A model generated the notes under the pieces. That model worked only from the letters and a program-made list of their open reading frames with translations, made no database searches and was not told the origin of the DNA. A DNA stretch of 64,000 nucleotides from Nostoc edaphicum CCNP1411 (GTDB taxonomy: Bacteria; Cyanobacteriota; Cyanobacteriia; Cyanobacteriales; Nostocaceae). Of this stretch, positions 1 through 8,000 are shown piece after piece. The stretch lies in contig NZ_CP054698.1 of NCBI RefSeq assembly GCF_014023275.1, positions 6,161,001-6,225,000 on the forward strand, read 5' to 3'. The position numbers and the translations under genes are program-made. Numbering within the stretch: position 1 is the first letter of the stretch; every line of letters begins with the position of its first letter.

Positions 1-359
1 GCATTTTAGTTGTAGATGATGAAGCTGCTATTCAGGAAATTACTAAAACATCCTTGGAAAACTATAATTACACTGCAATTACTGCTAGTGATGGCATGGA
101 AGCATTAGCAATTTATGTCCAGTATAAAGATAAAATTAGTGCTGCTATTATTGATATGATGATGTCCAAAATGGATGGAGCAACTACCATTCGCACATTG
201 CAAAGTATCAATCCGTTATTGCCGATTATTGCTGTTAGTGGACTGCTAACAAGTGAGCAAGTACCAATCGATAAAACAGCCCAATATACCGCCTTTTTAC
301 CTAAACCTTACACGACACAAGAATTATTGAAAACCCTAAATGCAGTTATTAGTCATTAA
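1..359 (+). CDS. C-terminal receiver (CheY-like) domain of a truncated regulator or hybrid kinase
   Basis: The left window edge cuts this gene. The frame is open from base 3 and stops with TAA at 357-359. The roughly 118 visible residues make one complete receiver domain: the acidic pair in VVDDE near the start, the phospho-accepting Asp in AIIDMMMSKMDG, the Ser of IAVSG and the conserved Lys of FLPKPY. The protein ends about 25 residues after that Lys, so the receiver is the last domain. In cyanobacteria such terminal receivers often sit on hybrid histidine kinases; that the missing part is a kinase is inference. The TTG at 54 is internal, because the domain begins upstream of it. The stop overlaps the stop of the convergent KTSC gene. 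Confidence 0.85.
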   Translation, partial: ILVVDDEAAIQEITKTSLENYNYTAITASDGMEALAIYVQYKDKISAAIIDMMMSKMDGATTIRTLQSINPLLPIIAVSGLLTSEQVPIDKTAQYTAFLPKPYTTQELLKTLNAVISH

Positions 360-772
360 TCTACACCATCTAGCCGATCGCAATCATATCTACCTTTAAT
401 CTCTTGATTGAAAAAGCTGCCAATTGAGTTAGAGGAATGTAAATCTTCCCAAGTATCCTCGTCTATGCCTAAGTATTGATAAACAGCACCACTTTGAAAC
501 TCAACTTGCAAAATCTGTTCGTTGCGATCGTAGCCTACAGCCATAGCCATTGATGAGACAACTGGTAGCATGACAATTGGTTCTTCTTCAAATGGCAATG
601 CAGGCGTTTCAGCAATCGCTTCGTTAAGTTCTTGCAATCCTTCATAAGCTTCTATTGGCGCCGGAATTTCCAAAAACTCTAGTTCATCGCCTCGATCGAG
701 CAACAACTGCAAATATCCGTCAGAGTGAGCGATCGCAACTAAACTGCTCAAGTCTACCTTAGATAGCTTCAT
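356..772 (-). CDS. KTSC domain protein
   Basis: A 138-residue soluble protein. Residues about 74-135 match the KTSC domain, with the typical order VSSMAMAVGYD, a strand rich in LQVEF, VYQYLGI and a GSFFNQEIKGRY end. The family is small, widespread and of unproven function; it takes its name from lysyl-tRNA synthetase C-terminal context. The N-terminal 70 residues are acidic and lack a recognisable domain. The start is the ATG at 770-772, right after an AGGAGAGC-like purine stretch on the minus strand, a good ribosome binding site. It converges on the receiver-domain gene with overlapping stop codons and seems to be a single-gene unit. Confidence 0.75.
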   Translation of the reverse strand: MKLSKVDLSSLVAIAHSDGYLQLLLDRGDELEFLEIPAPIEAYEGLQELNEAIAETPALPFEEEPIVMLPVVSSMAMAVGYDRNEQILQVEFQSGAVYQYLGIDEDTWEDLHSSNSIGSFFNQEIKGRYDCDRLDGVD

Positions 773-1239
773 TTATATGCTCTCCTGTTGGCATAGTCGG
801 GAGTGTTAAAGTTTTATGCAACACTTACGTGCTTTGTAGTACAAATATACTATAAAAGCATTTGGCTGTCAAGCTTGCTAAAACACTGAGTAAAGAATAT
901 GTCAGAACAGACCTTCATTCAAACTGACTTTGAGCGATCGCAGGACATTAACTCATCTCACAGCTTTTCGAGTCATTAGCACCAATGACAAATGACAACG
1001 CTCACTAGTACAACACGACAGAAATAAACTAATCATTCCAAATCAACGAAACCCTTATGCTGTATTCATTTTTAATTTTTAATTTTTAATTTTTAATTCC
1101 GCTTTGCGGTACTAGTTCACCCTTTTGGGTGAGTCATATATCAACCTATCAGGTGACCTGACTGAAGGAAGCTGAGATTAATAATAAAGAGGAATCTATT
1201 ACTAAGGAACACCGATCGCATTTTACCTAAGAATAACTT
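773..1239. other. intergenic stretch with A/T heptads and two hairpins
   Basis: No gene is seen in these 467 bases. Positions 1069-1098 are about four copies of the heptamer TTTTTAA. Two compact hairpins follow directly: CCGC-TTT-GCGG (1099-1109) and TCACCC-TTTT-GGGTGA (1117-1132). The heptads plus hairpins look like a short repeat of the kind scattered through Nostoc-type genomes. Promoters for the two divergent neighbours must also lie here but were not pinned down. Confidence 0.5.
1069..1132. repeat. TTTTTAA heptad run followed by two short hairpins
   Basis: Four tandem TTTTTAA units are followed by a 4-bp stem with a 3-base loop and a 6-bp stem with a 4-base loop. Heptanucleotide tandem runs are a hallmark of filamentous cyanobacterial intergenic DNA. 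Neither hairpin is followed by a T-run on the plus strand, so a terminator role is unlikely. Confidence 0.6.
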
Positions 1240-1632
1240 ATGAAACTTGCTACCTTAATAAATTCTGCACTAATTTTTGCTTCTATTACTCTTTTACCTG
1301 GAATCGCTAACGCTCAAACAGCTACTACCAACAACAATGAAATAATAGTTATTAACTCTAACAATTTATCCAGTAACTCTACTGCTGTTAGTTACCTCCA
1401 GCCTTTCAATCTAGTTACTTTTGCTTATCAAGGAGGTCTGCAACAGCACGGCATTCCTAGCGGTGGAGAGCTAGTATTTAAAACTTTGAACAGAAATATT
1501 ATTGCGAAAGATGTGGTTAAGGCTGCTGTTAATGCAGATAAATTACCATCACAAGTTTTAAACGACCAAAGTTATCTCAGTGCTGTTAATTTAGAACTCA
1601 ATGCATTGCCCGATTATGCTGCTGCTGACTGA
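1240..1632 (+). CDS. exported protein of unknown function
   Basis: A 130-residue protein beginning with a clear signal peptide: MKLATL, a hydrophobic core through about residue 20, and a signal peptidase I site near ANA-QT (cut after residue 25). The mature part of about 105 residues is Asn/Thr-rich at its start. It contains a segment with LQPFNLVTFAYQGGL and HGIPSGGEL, then a helical C-terminus. No family was recognised. It is probably periplasmic or secreted. No strong Shine-Dalgarno is visible before the ATG. The next object downstream is a gene remnant on the opposite strand, so this gene stands alone. Confidence 0.65.
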   Translation: MKLATLINSALIFASITLLPGIANAQTATTNNNEIIVINSNNLSSNSTAVSYLQPFNLVTFAYQGGLQQHGIPSGGELVFKTLNRNIIAKDVVKAAVNADKLPSQVLNDQSYLSAVNLELNALPDYAAAD

Positions 1633-1673
1633 TTTTGTTTTTCTTATAGAACCCATTTAGCATCTAACATTTC

Positions 1674-1835
1674 CTAGCCTTTTTCCACAATAAAAACTAA
1701 GGGTCTGCTAAATTCAACGCCCAAGATTAATGTAGATTCAGCAGTACGCCCAAATTCTTCTGATGCATATTGCAGATAAACTTCCGCACCAGTCCAAGAA
1801 AATTTACTTAGATTTGCTGTAGCCAAAGATGGCAT
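1674..1835 (-). pseudogene. duplicated C-terminal remnant of the alpha-2-macroglobulin-like gene
   Basis: The minus strand encodes 53 residues, ATG at 1833-1835 to TAG at 1674-1676. They contain FSWTGAEVYLQYASEEFGR and TAESTLIL, nearly the same as the tail of the large neighbour (FSWPGAQVHLQYAPEEFGR, TAESTLIL). At DNA level 1726-1805 aligns with 1860-1939 at a 134-base offset with only a handful of mismatches. It then diverges into a different ending (VEFSRPLVFIVEKG). It is either a partial tandem duplication or the last scrap of a second, deleted paralogue. Expression is unlikely. Confidence 0.8.
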
Positions 1836-1840
1836 AAAGA

Positions 1841-4800
1841 TTACTTCCCATCCTCCAATATTAATGTAGACTCAGCAGTACGCCCAAATTCTTCTGGTGC
1901 ATATTGCAGGTGAACTTGAGCACCAGGCCAAGAAAATGTCCCAGGTGTTACAGAACGGACTAAGTAGTGCAAGCTATAAACTCCTGGTTCGAGGTGGTCG
2001 GCGTAGGCGATAATGCGATCGCGGTAGATATTTCTAAAACCAAGTTCCCAGCTATCGGCTTTTGCTTGTAATGCGGCTGTGGTAGTTTGAAAACTTGCAT
2101 CCACCGCCTCAAAACCTGATGGTAACGGATCTTTAATTACTATATGATCCACAGGATGATCGGCAATAATTTCTAAACCAATATCAAACACTTGTCCAGA
2201 GGCTAAATTTAAAGGTTTATCAAAAGCGTAAAGACCTGTTTTTTGCAGAACTTTCTCTTCATTTAATTTGCTAATTTCTCGTGTTACGCGTAAACCGTTA
2301 AATCTGCCTGGTTGATTTCCCTGCAAGCGGTAATTATAAGCAACTAGATAGTGCAAAGTGCCATTACCTGATTTTTGTAGCGTTAAATCATTACGCCCAC
2401 GAGGTAATAGATTCATCGGCACTATTAGTTGTAAGCTAGGATTTTTGTAGCCATTAAACTTATTTTCTCCTAACTTATTACCAGCTAATTGCACTGTGGC
2501 GACGAAATTAGGTGGTGTGGGTTGCAGTTGGCTATATTCTACCAAAGCTGTTAATGCTTGGGCATTATTATAGTTAGTTTGCCATGTGCCATTCCGTCGT
2601 AATGCGAGAAGACTTTGGAATAACTTATTGATAACTTCGGGTTTACTCTGCTTGGCAATAAATAATCGTAAAGCTTGTGCTTGCGCCGTGGTAGATGAAC
2701 TCATCCATCCCCAACTAGTTGGTAAACTTACAACTGCTGTGCGACCACTTTCATAGATATTCTGTTGCAGTTTGTTCACTAATTGTTGAGATTCGTCTTG
2801 CCATTCTGGGAATTGAGATAAGTATCGCGCTAGTTTAATTTGAGTTACTACATCAAAGTTATTGCGCTGTTCATAAATATCTGCGAGGAAAGTATTGCGT
2901 TTTTCACCCACTTCTGATAGGGCAATTAAAGCATTAAGTTGCAGTTGTCTTTTACAGAGTAGTTGTTTGCAAAACTCATATTCTCCAGGATTCGCCAGAA
3001 CTTTTTGCAGATAAACTTTCAGGCGAGACAGCATTGCAGAATCGACTAAATTCGGGAACACCTGACTGGCTTTAGCCAAAGATTCAGCCGCATAAGCAGA
3101 AACCCAAGGGTCTGATTTTTCTTGTCCGGGGAAAGCAGCAAAACCACCATCGGCTATTTGGAGTTTTTGTAATTTTTCAATTGCCTGATTTGCCTTTTGG
3201 CTAGGATTAAATTCTGCAAATGTTTGACCATATTTTTGGGAAATAGTTTGCAGATTAGCCGCAATTATTAACTGACTTGCAGCCGGTTCTGTGAAAGGCA
3301 AATCATCATCTTCTAAAACCTGCTTTGCTGGTGCTTGAATCTCCGGTATCAAAGTACTCGCTAACTGAATATCTAAACCTCCCGCATCAGGGAAGGTATT
3401 TTTATCAATATTCAGGGGAATCTTCACCTGTTTTTCAGTCACACCAGATTCAACGACTTGTTCTGTAATTTCAATTGGCTTAATTTCCAAAGGTACTTCA
3501 AAAGCATCTGCGGCTGTACCATTTAGCTGAGTGGTAAAGCGAATTTTAGCAGTTCCCACACTATCCGCCAGCATGGGAAAGCGATAAGCCTGAGTTGCGG
3601 ATTCTGCTTTGGTTTGCAAAGCAGTAGTTGTAGGGTTTTTATCAGCAAACTTCACAGTACCGCTAAGTTCGCCATTTATTGAGAGATTTCCTGTATTCCC
3701 GGTGTTGTTTGTGACGGATAAACCAGCGAGGATGCGATCGCCTGGACGGGCAAATTGTGGCAAGATGGCATTAGTTAGCAGTGGCTTGGTGCTGATAAAC
3801 GTCGCCTCCCCATTGCCGAAACGCAGATTTCCATCAGTGGCCACAGCCATCACTCGCCATGTAGTTAAGTCATCCGGGAGTTTAAAGGTTATCTGTGCAT
3901 TACCATTTTCATCGGTGATGACAGAACCGTTGTAGTAAGCTAAGGCTTTAAAATCGGTGCGAGTGCGAGTATTTGCTGCACCAGTTGACAAACCACCGCC
4001 ATAACCCCAACCTTTGGGTTTAGCTACATCTTGCGCTTGTAATATGACATCTGGCCGATTATCGCTAAAGCGGGTAGATATTGGCTGTTCTGCATAAACT
4101 GTATCTACCAAATTTGGCGGTCGATAACCAGAAAGTTGTAATATCGCCTCATTTACCACCATGACTGTGAACTGTCCTTTGGTGGGGTTTCCTTGATTGT
4201 CCTTCAGTTCTAGTTGTACTGTTTCTTCTGCGCCAGGTTCTAATGATGCTTGCACTGGCTTAACTTGCAGTTTTAAATACTTATCTTCTAAGTTAACTTT
4301 AAAAGGTGTAAAACCAATCTTCACTAAGTTATCTAAACTTCCCGCTTCCACTTGGTTTATGGGTTTACCTTGTCTTACTAACACAGCTTCAATGGCTGCA
4401 TTAGGCAGCATTTCTGGCGTAACTTGAAACTGAATTTGTGGTGCGCCTCCCTGAACTTTGACAATCTGCTGATAAAGGGGTTTATCTTTTATCACAGCAA
4501 AGTACAATTCTGCATCTGGATAGGGAGATTGAATTAGTACAGTAGCAGTTTCACCAGGTTTGAACTCTTTTTTATCTAATTTAACTTCTAAAACATCTTC
4601 TTCTCTAGAACCCCAAAATACTGGATTTTCTCCAGTTGCCCAAATTTGTAAATCTGTGGCACTTAATTCGTTTTTGGCATCGCTAAAATTAACTCTAATC
4701 CGATACGAACCAGATTCCGGCGCTGTTAAATTTACCGATTGCGGATTACTAGCAGACGTAATTTCTGCTTGTCCCACTGTTTTATATTCAATTTGATTTT

Positions 4801-7684
4801 TTGCTGTCCGGCTACCTTCCACCAACTGCGTGACACTGCTGTATTTTATTTGTTGTAATTCTAGTCGCACCCGTTGACCTGTTATCGGTTTTCCTGTAGG
4901 GTCAGTAACTATCACTTCAGTGGAAAAAGCCTTACCAGCATCAGCGATAAAATTGCTTTTTAACCCGATAAGTCGATTACTTGGTAAAGCAGTAAAAGTT
5001 TTGGAATTCGCTACCGATAGATTAGAAACATCTGCAACTTCCACATCTACCCGGTAAGTCATCGGATATGGTAAATCATTAGCCACATCCACAGTTTGAC
5101 TACTTTTACCATTAGCATCTAGCTGGGCATTATTTTGCAATACATCACTAGATATAGTAGGGGTTTCTTCTGGCCATAACCATTGCCTACCAAAAGTAAA
5201 TTCTTCCCAACCTTTAGGAATAAAATTAGCCTGTTGGCGAGTGATAAAATATTTTGCTTCACCACCTTCTACAGGTGGGCCAAACAAATAATTGCTTGTA
5301 GCATTAATATCAACTTTCTCGTCAATGAAAGCAAATTCTTTATTTAAGTTGAGTTCGACTTTAAAGTTGGGTGGCTTAAACTCAGCTACCCGAAATTCTC
5401 CAGAAATTTCTTGTCCATTCTTCCCCTTCGCCTGGATGGTATGGTAGCCTAAGCGCTCAGTAGTCTTGATTGGCAGTTCCAGAGAAAATGTGCCAAATTC
5501 ATTTGTAGTTTGCGTACCTAAACTGGTCTTTTGTCCATCAGGATTTACCAAGGTTAATTGGTAAACAGCATTTTTATCTTGCCGAATCGCCCCATTTTGT
5601 AAATAGTCCGTAAACCCAGTTAACCAAGCTTTTTCGCCTGGTTGATATAACTGTCTATCTGAGAAAATTATCCCGCGTGATTCGGGCTTACTATTTTGCC
5701 AACCAGCATCAATACCATATCCATAAACGCCGCTATATTCTTCTGTTCTAGCGAATGCCCAATCTTGATTTTCACGGGCAATTACTAATAATTGTGGTGA
5801 TTTGCTAGAGCTTTCATTCCCAGAATAACATTGCTGTAATCCTTCACCAACAACTCTAAAAATTCCATTTTCATCAGTTTTACCCGTTGCACAAGGTACT
5901 GGTTCTGGGCGAGATTTTGCTTGTAATTTTGATTGATAAATTTCAATAGCGCTATTTTTAACTGGTGAACCATCTGTAAGATGATTGACGCGAATTAACC
6001 CGGACTCAGGAAACCACTGACTAAATACGCCCAAATTTGTCAATTCAACCATTCCATAAGTCGTAGGTTCTCGCCACAGTTCTTTGCCATTCTCCTGGTA
6101 TTTATTAGTGCGGGCTTGCACTCCATAAGCTAACATTCCCGTAGGAGAATTTATTTTTTCCCGGAGAGGAACAGCAATATCAACTGATTGATTTTTCTTA
6201 CCTGATACCTTAAAGCTTTGCCAATCAGCAGGTTGTGGTAAGAAATCGTTACTATAATTAAAATAAACTAAATCTGTCGGTTGAACTACTCGATAAGCTG
6301 CTTTGTATTTTGATTCTGGCAGATTTCCCGTACTAATATTTAGCTGTAAATCTTTACCTGTGGGGAAAATATTTAAATCTGATGGCACCCAGATATCCCC
6401 AGCTAAATCTCCAGTATCATATTTCAGTGTTAGAGGCTTACCTAAAGTTTGTCCAAACTTATCTTTGAGATTTCCACCAATAGTAATTGTATAAGTTTTG
6501 GCAGGTTCTAGCGCATAAGGATTGATGCCAACAATTTTATCCTCATCATTAACTTGCAGAATTCTCGAAATGTCTTTTGGTGCTGGATTAATAGTAATAT
6601 TTTCTTTAGCTGAATCTGCCAATAAGACATTATTAAATTCTAGCTGCGGACTGCCTTTAATAAATCGTCCAAATGTTCCTCCTGAATCTGGCTGTCCGTA
6701 AAAGTTAATTTTCTGAAATGCTAAAGGCGAATAAGTTGCTAACTTACTGACAAATTCTTTCTCTGTCGATAAATTACCATAAGCAGGACGTATTCCGGGA
6801 GAAAATACCAGGCGATAACTGGTTGCTTTTTCGAGATTTTGTTGTGGAATGAGGTTATAAATCCAATTGCGTGCTGAAGGGTCAAATTTTTCTAAAGGTT
6901 CTTGATTTTCTAATGGTTTTTCTTCTTTGTTCAATTCGACTTTGAAGCTTACACCCTTGTCTTTTCCTTCAGGAATTAACTTTAAATGTTCTTGTACAGA
7001 ACCTAAATCCAATTCGACATTGGAAGTAAACTGTAACTTTTGTTGTAAATCAATTGGTTCAATATCAGCCTTCTCAATGGGATTAACACCTGGTAAATTA
7101 GTCAGGTTGATAGATTCGGTATTGAAAGTCCAAGGCAAATCTTTGTCTAGGCGATGATTTTTTAAATCGGCTAAACCTGCTTTGAGAGTGACTTGAAATC
7201 TTGTCGCTATTGGCAATGCTTTATCAGCTTGAAAACCCACCATGCGCGGTGTTAAAAAGCGAAATTGGCCGGGTAAAGGCGGCCAAAGGGCAAATTTTTC
7301 TAATATTTTCTGCTGTTCTGGACTGTCAAGACTTTCAACTGGGATTAAAGCTTCTTTAAAACGGATACGGATTTGGTTGAGAGGTTTGGTATCTCCAATG
7401 GGACTTATTTGTTCAATCCAGTCTGGTAATTTTGGTGGTGTAAGTGAGGAAACTGCTGGTAGTTGTTCTTTACTGGAGTTGATACCAAAAAAATTACACC
7501 CTGCCATCCCTAATATAAATGTAAAGAGAAGAAGAAACTGGATTGTTTTTTTCCGGCTTGAAGAACGTCCAACTTTTTTTAACGAGCTGCCAATAAGACC
7601 AAGAACGCGATAGGTTATTTTATGGTAAAAACGCAGTAAAACTCTGATAATCATCTTTTTAGTAATTAAAAATAAAAAATTCAC
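1841..7684 (-). CDS. alpha-2-macroglobulin-like lipoprotein (bacterial A2M, YfhM/MG-domain type) without a thioester motif
   Basis: A 1947-residue envelope protein. A basic N-terminus and hydrophobic core end in ILGMAGC, a likely lipobox with the lipidated Cys near residue 63, so it is probably membrane-anchored in the periplasm. Macroglobulin domains follow: the bait-region-side block GIIFSDRQLYQPGEKAWLTG, the A2M core with DLTTWRVMAVATDGNLRFG, an alpha-helical toroid (about 1500-1750) and a C-terminal MG domain with HPVDHIVIKDPLPSGFEAVD. Known bacterial A2Ms trap proteases attacking the cell wall. The CxEQ thioester of many homologues is not seen; the corresponding stretch reads VLEDDDLPFTEPAASQ. 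The start is GTG at 7682-7684, but an ATG ten codons in may be the true start. It is divergent from pbpC, the classic A2M partner. Confidence 0.85.
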   Translation of the reverse strand: MNFLFLITKKMIIRVLLRFYHKITYRVLGLIGSSLKKVGRSSSRKKTIQFLLLFTFILGMAGCNFFGINSSKEQLPAVSSLTPPKLPDWIEQISPIGDTKPLNQIRIRFKEALIPVESLDSPEQQKILEKFALWPPLPGQFRFLTPRMVGFQADKALPIATRFQVTLKAGLADLKNHRLDKDLPWTFNTESINLTNLPGVNPIEKADIEPIDLQQKLQFTSNVELDLGSVQEHLKLIPEGKDKGVSFKVELNKEEKPLENQEPLEKFDPSARNWIYNLIPQQNLEKATSYRLVFSPGIRPAYGNLSTEKEFVSKLATYSPLAFQKINFYGQPDSGGTFGRFIKGSPQLEFNNVLLADSAKENITINPAPKDISRILQVNDEDKIVGINPYALEPAKTYTITIGGNLKDKFGQTLGKPLTLKYDTGDLAGDIWVPSDLNIFPTGKDLQLNISTGNLPESKYKAAYRVVQPTDLVYFNYSNDFLPQPADWQSFKVSGKKNQSVDIAVPLREKINSPTGMLAYGVQARTNKYQENGKELWREPTTYGMVELTNLGVFSQWFPESGLIRVNHLTDGSPVKNSAIEIYQSKLQAKSRPEPVPCATGKTDENGIFRVVGEGLQQCYSGNESSSKSPQLLVIARENQDWAFARTEEYSGVYGYGIDAGWQNSKPESRGIIFSDRQLYQPGEKAWLTGFTDYLQNGAIRQDKNAVYQLTLVNPDGQKTSLGTQTTNEFGTFSLELPIKTTERLGYHTIQAKGKNGQEISGEFRVAEFKPPNFKVELNLNKEFAFIDEKVDINATSNYLFGPPVEGGEAKYFITRQQANFIPKGWEEFTFGRQWLWPEETPTISSDVLQNNAQLDANGKSSQTVDVANDLPYPMTYRVDVEVADVSNLSVANSKTFTALPSNRLIGLKSNFIADAGKAFSTEVIVTDPTGKPITGQRVRLELQQIKYSSVTQLVEGSRTAKNQIEYKTVGQAEITSASNPQSVNLTAPESGSYRIRVNFSDAKNELSATDLQIWATGENPVFWGSREEDVLEVKLDKKEFKPGETATVLIQSPYPDAELYFAVIKDKPLYQQIVKVQGGAPQIQFQVTPEMLPNAAIEAVLVRQGKPINQVEAGSLDNLVKIGFTPFKVNLEDKYLKLQVKPVQASLEPGAEETVQLELKDNQGNPTKGQFTVMVVNEAILQLSGYRPPNLVDTVYAEQPISTRFSDNRPDVILQAQDVAKPKGWGYGGGLSTGAANTRTRTDFKALAYYNGSVITDENGNAQITFKLPDDLTTWRVMAVATDGNLRFGNGEATFISTKPLLTNAILPQFARPGDRILAGLSVTNNTGNTGNLSINGELSGTVKFADKNPTTTALQTKAESATQAYRFPMLADSVGTAKIRFTTQLNGTAADAFEVPLEIKPIEITEQVVESGVTEKQVKIPLNIDKNTFPDAGGLDIQLASTLIPEIQAPAKQVLEDDDLPFTEPAASQLIIAANLQTISQKYGQTFAEFNPSQKANQAIEKLQKLQIADGGFAAFPGQEKSDPWVSAYAAESLAKASQVFPNLVDSAMLSRLKVYLQKVLANPGEYEFCKQLLCKRQLQLNALIALSEVGEKRNTFLADIYEQRNNFDVVTQIKLARYLSQFPEWQDESQQLVNKLQQNIYESGRTAVVSLPTSWGWMSSSTTAQAQALRLFIAKQSKPEVINKLFQSLLALRRNGTWQTNYNNAQALTALVEYSQLQPTPPNFVATVQLAGNKLGENKFNGYKNPSLQLIVPMNLLPRGRNDLTLQKSGNGTLHYLVAYNYRLQGNQPGRFNGLRVTREISKLNEEKVLQKTGLYAFDKPLNLASGQVFDIGLEIIADHPVDHIVIKDPLPSGFEAVDASFQTTTAALQAKADSWELGFRNIYRDRIIAYADHLEPGVYSLHYLVRSVTPGTFSWPGAQVHLQYAPEEFGRTAESTLILEDGK

Positions 7685-8000
7685 AAATTATAGAAAATAA
7701 AAATTTGCATTGTTCATGAATGGGCAATGCCAACACTGATAAAGGACGCAAGATAACTAGTTATTTATACCCCACCTTGAATGTAATATATGTTTATTTA
7801 CATAGATAACTAATCTACTGTAATTGTTCCAAAAATGACTACAATTCTTAACCATAAAGAAATATTTAATTTTCGCAAACATTGATTTAATTTTGCTAAT
7901 TTATGACAAATAAATTATTAAGTATTTGACATATTACCTGATGTAGATGTAATCATTGCGTCAAAATTAAGGTAAGTTTTCTTGGGCACGGGATTCCCTG
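7685..8000. other. divergent promoter region of the A2M and pbpC genes
   Basis: 316 AT-rich bases with no gene. Both neighbours must be transcribed outward from here. On the plus strand, TTGACA at 7926-7931 is followed 18 bases later by TAATCA, a weak sigma-70-like candidate for pbpC about 45 bases upstream of its ATG. No repeat element is seen. Confidence 0.35.

Noticed and set aside
3609..3935. Plus-strand frames inside the A2M gene (also near 4197, 4560, 6927, 7242)
   Set aside because: Antisense shadows of a well-supported 1947-residue gene; no features of their own.
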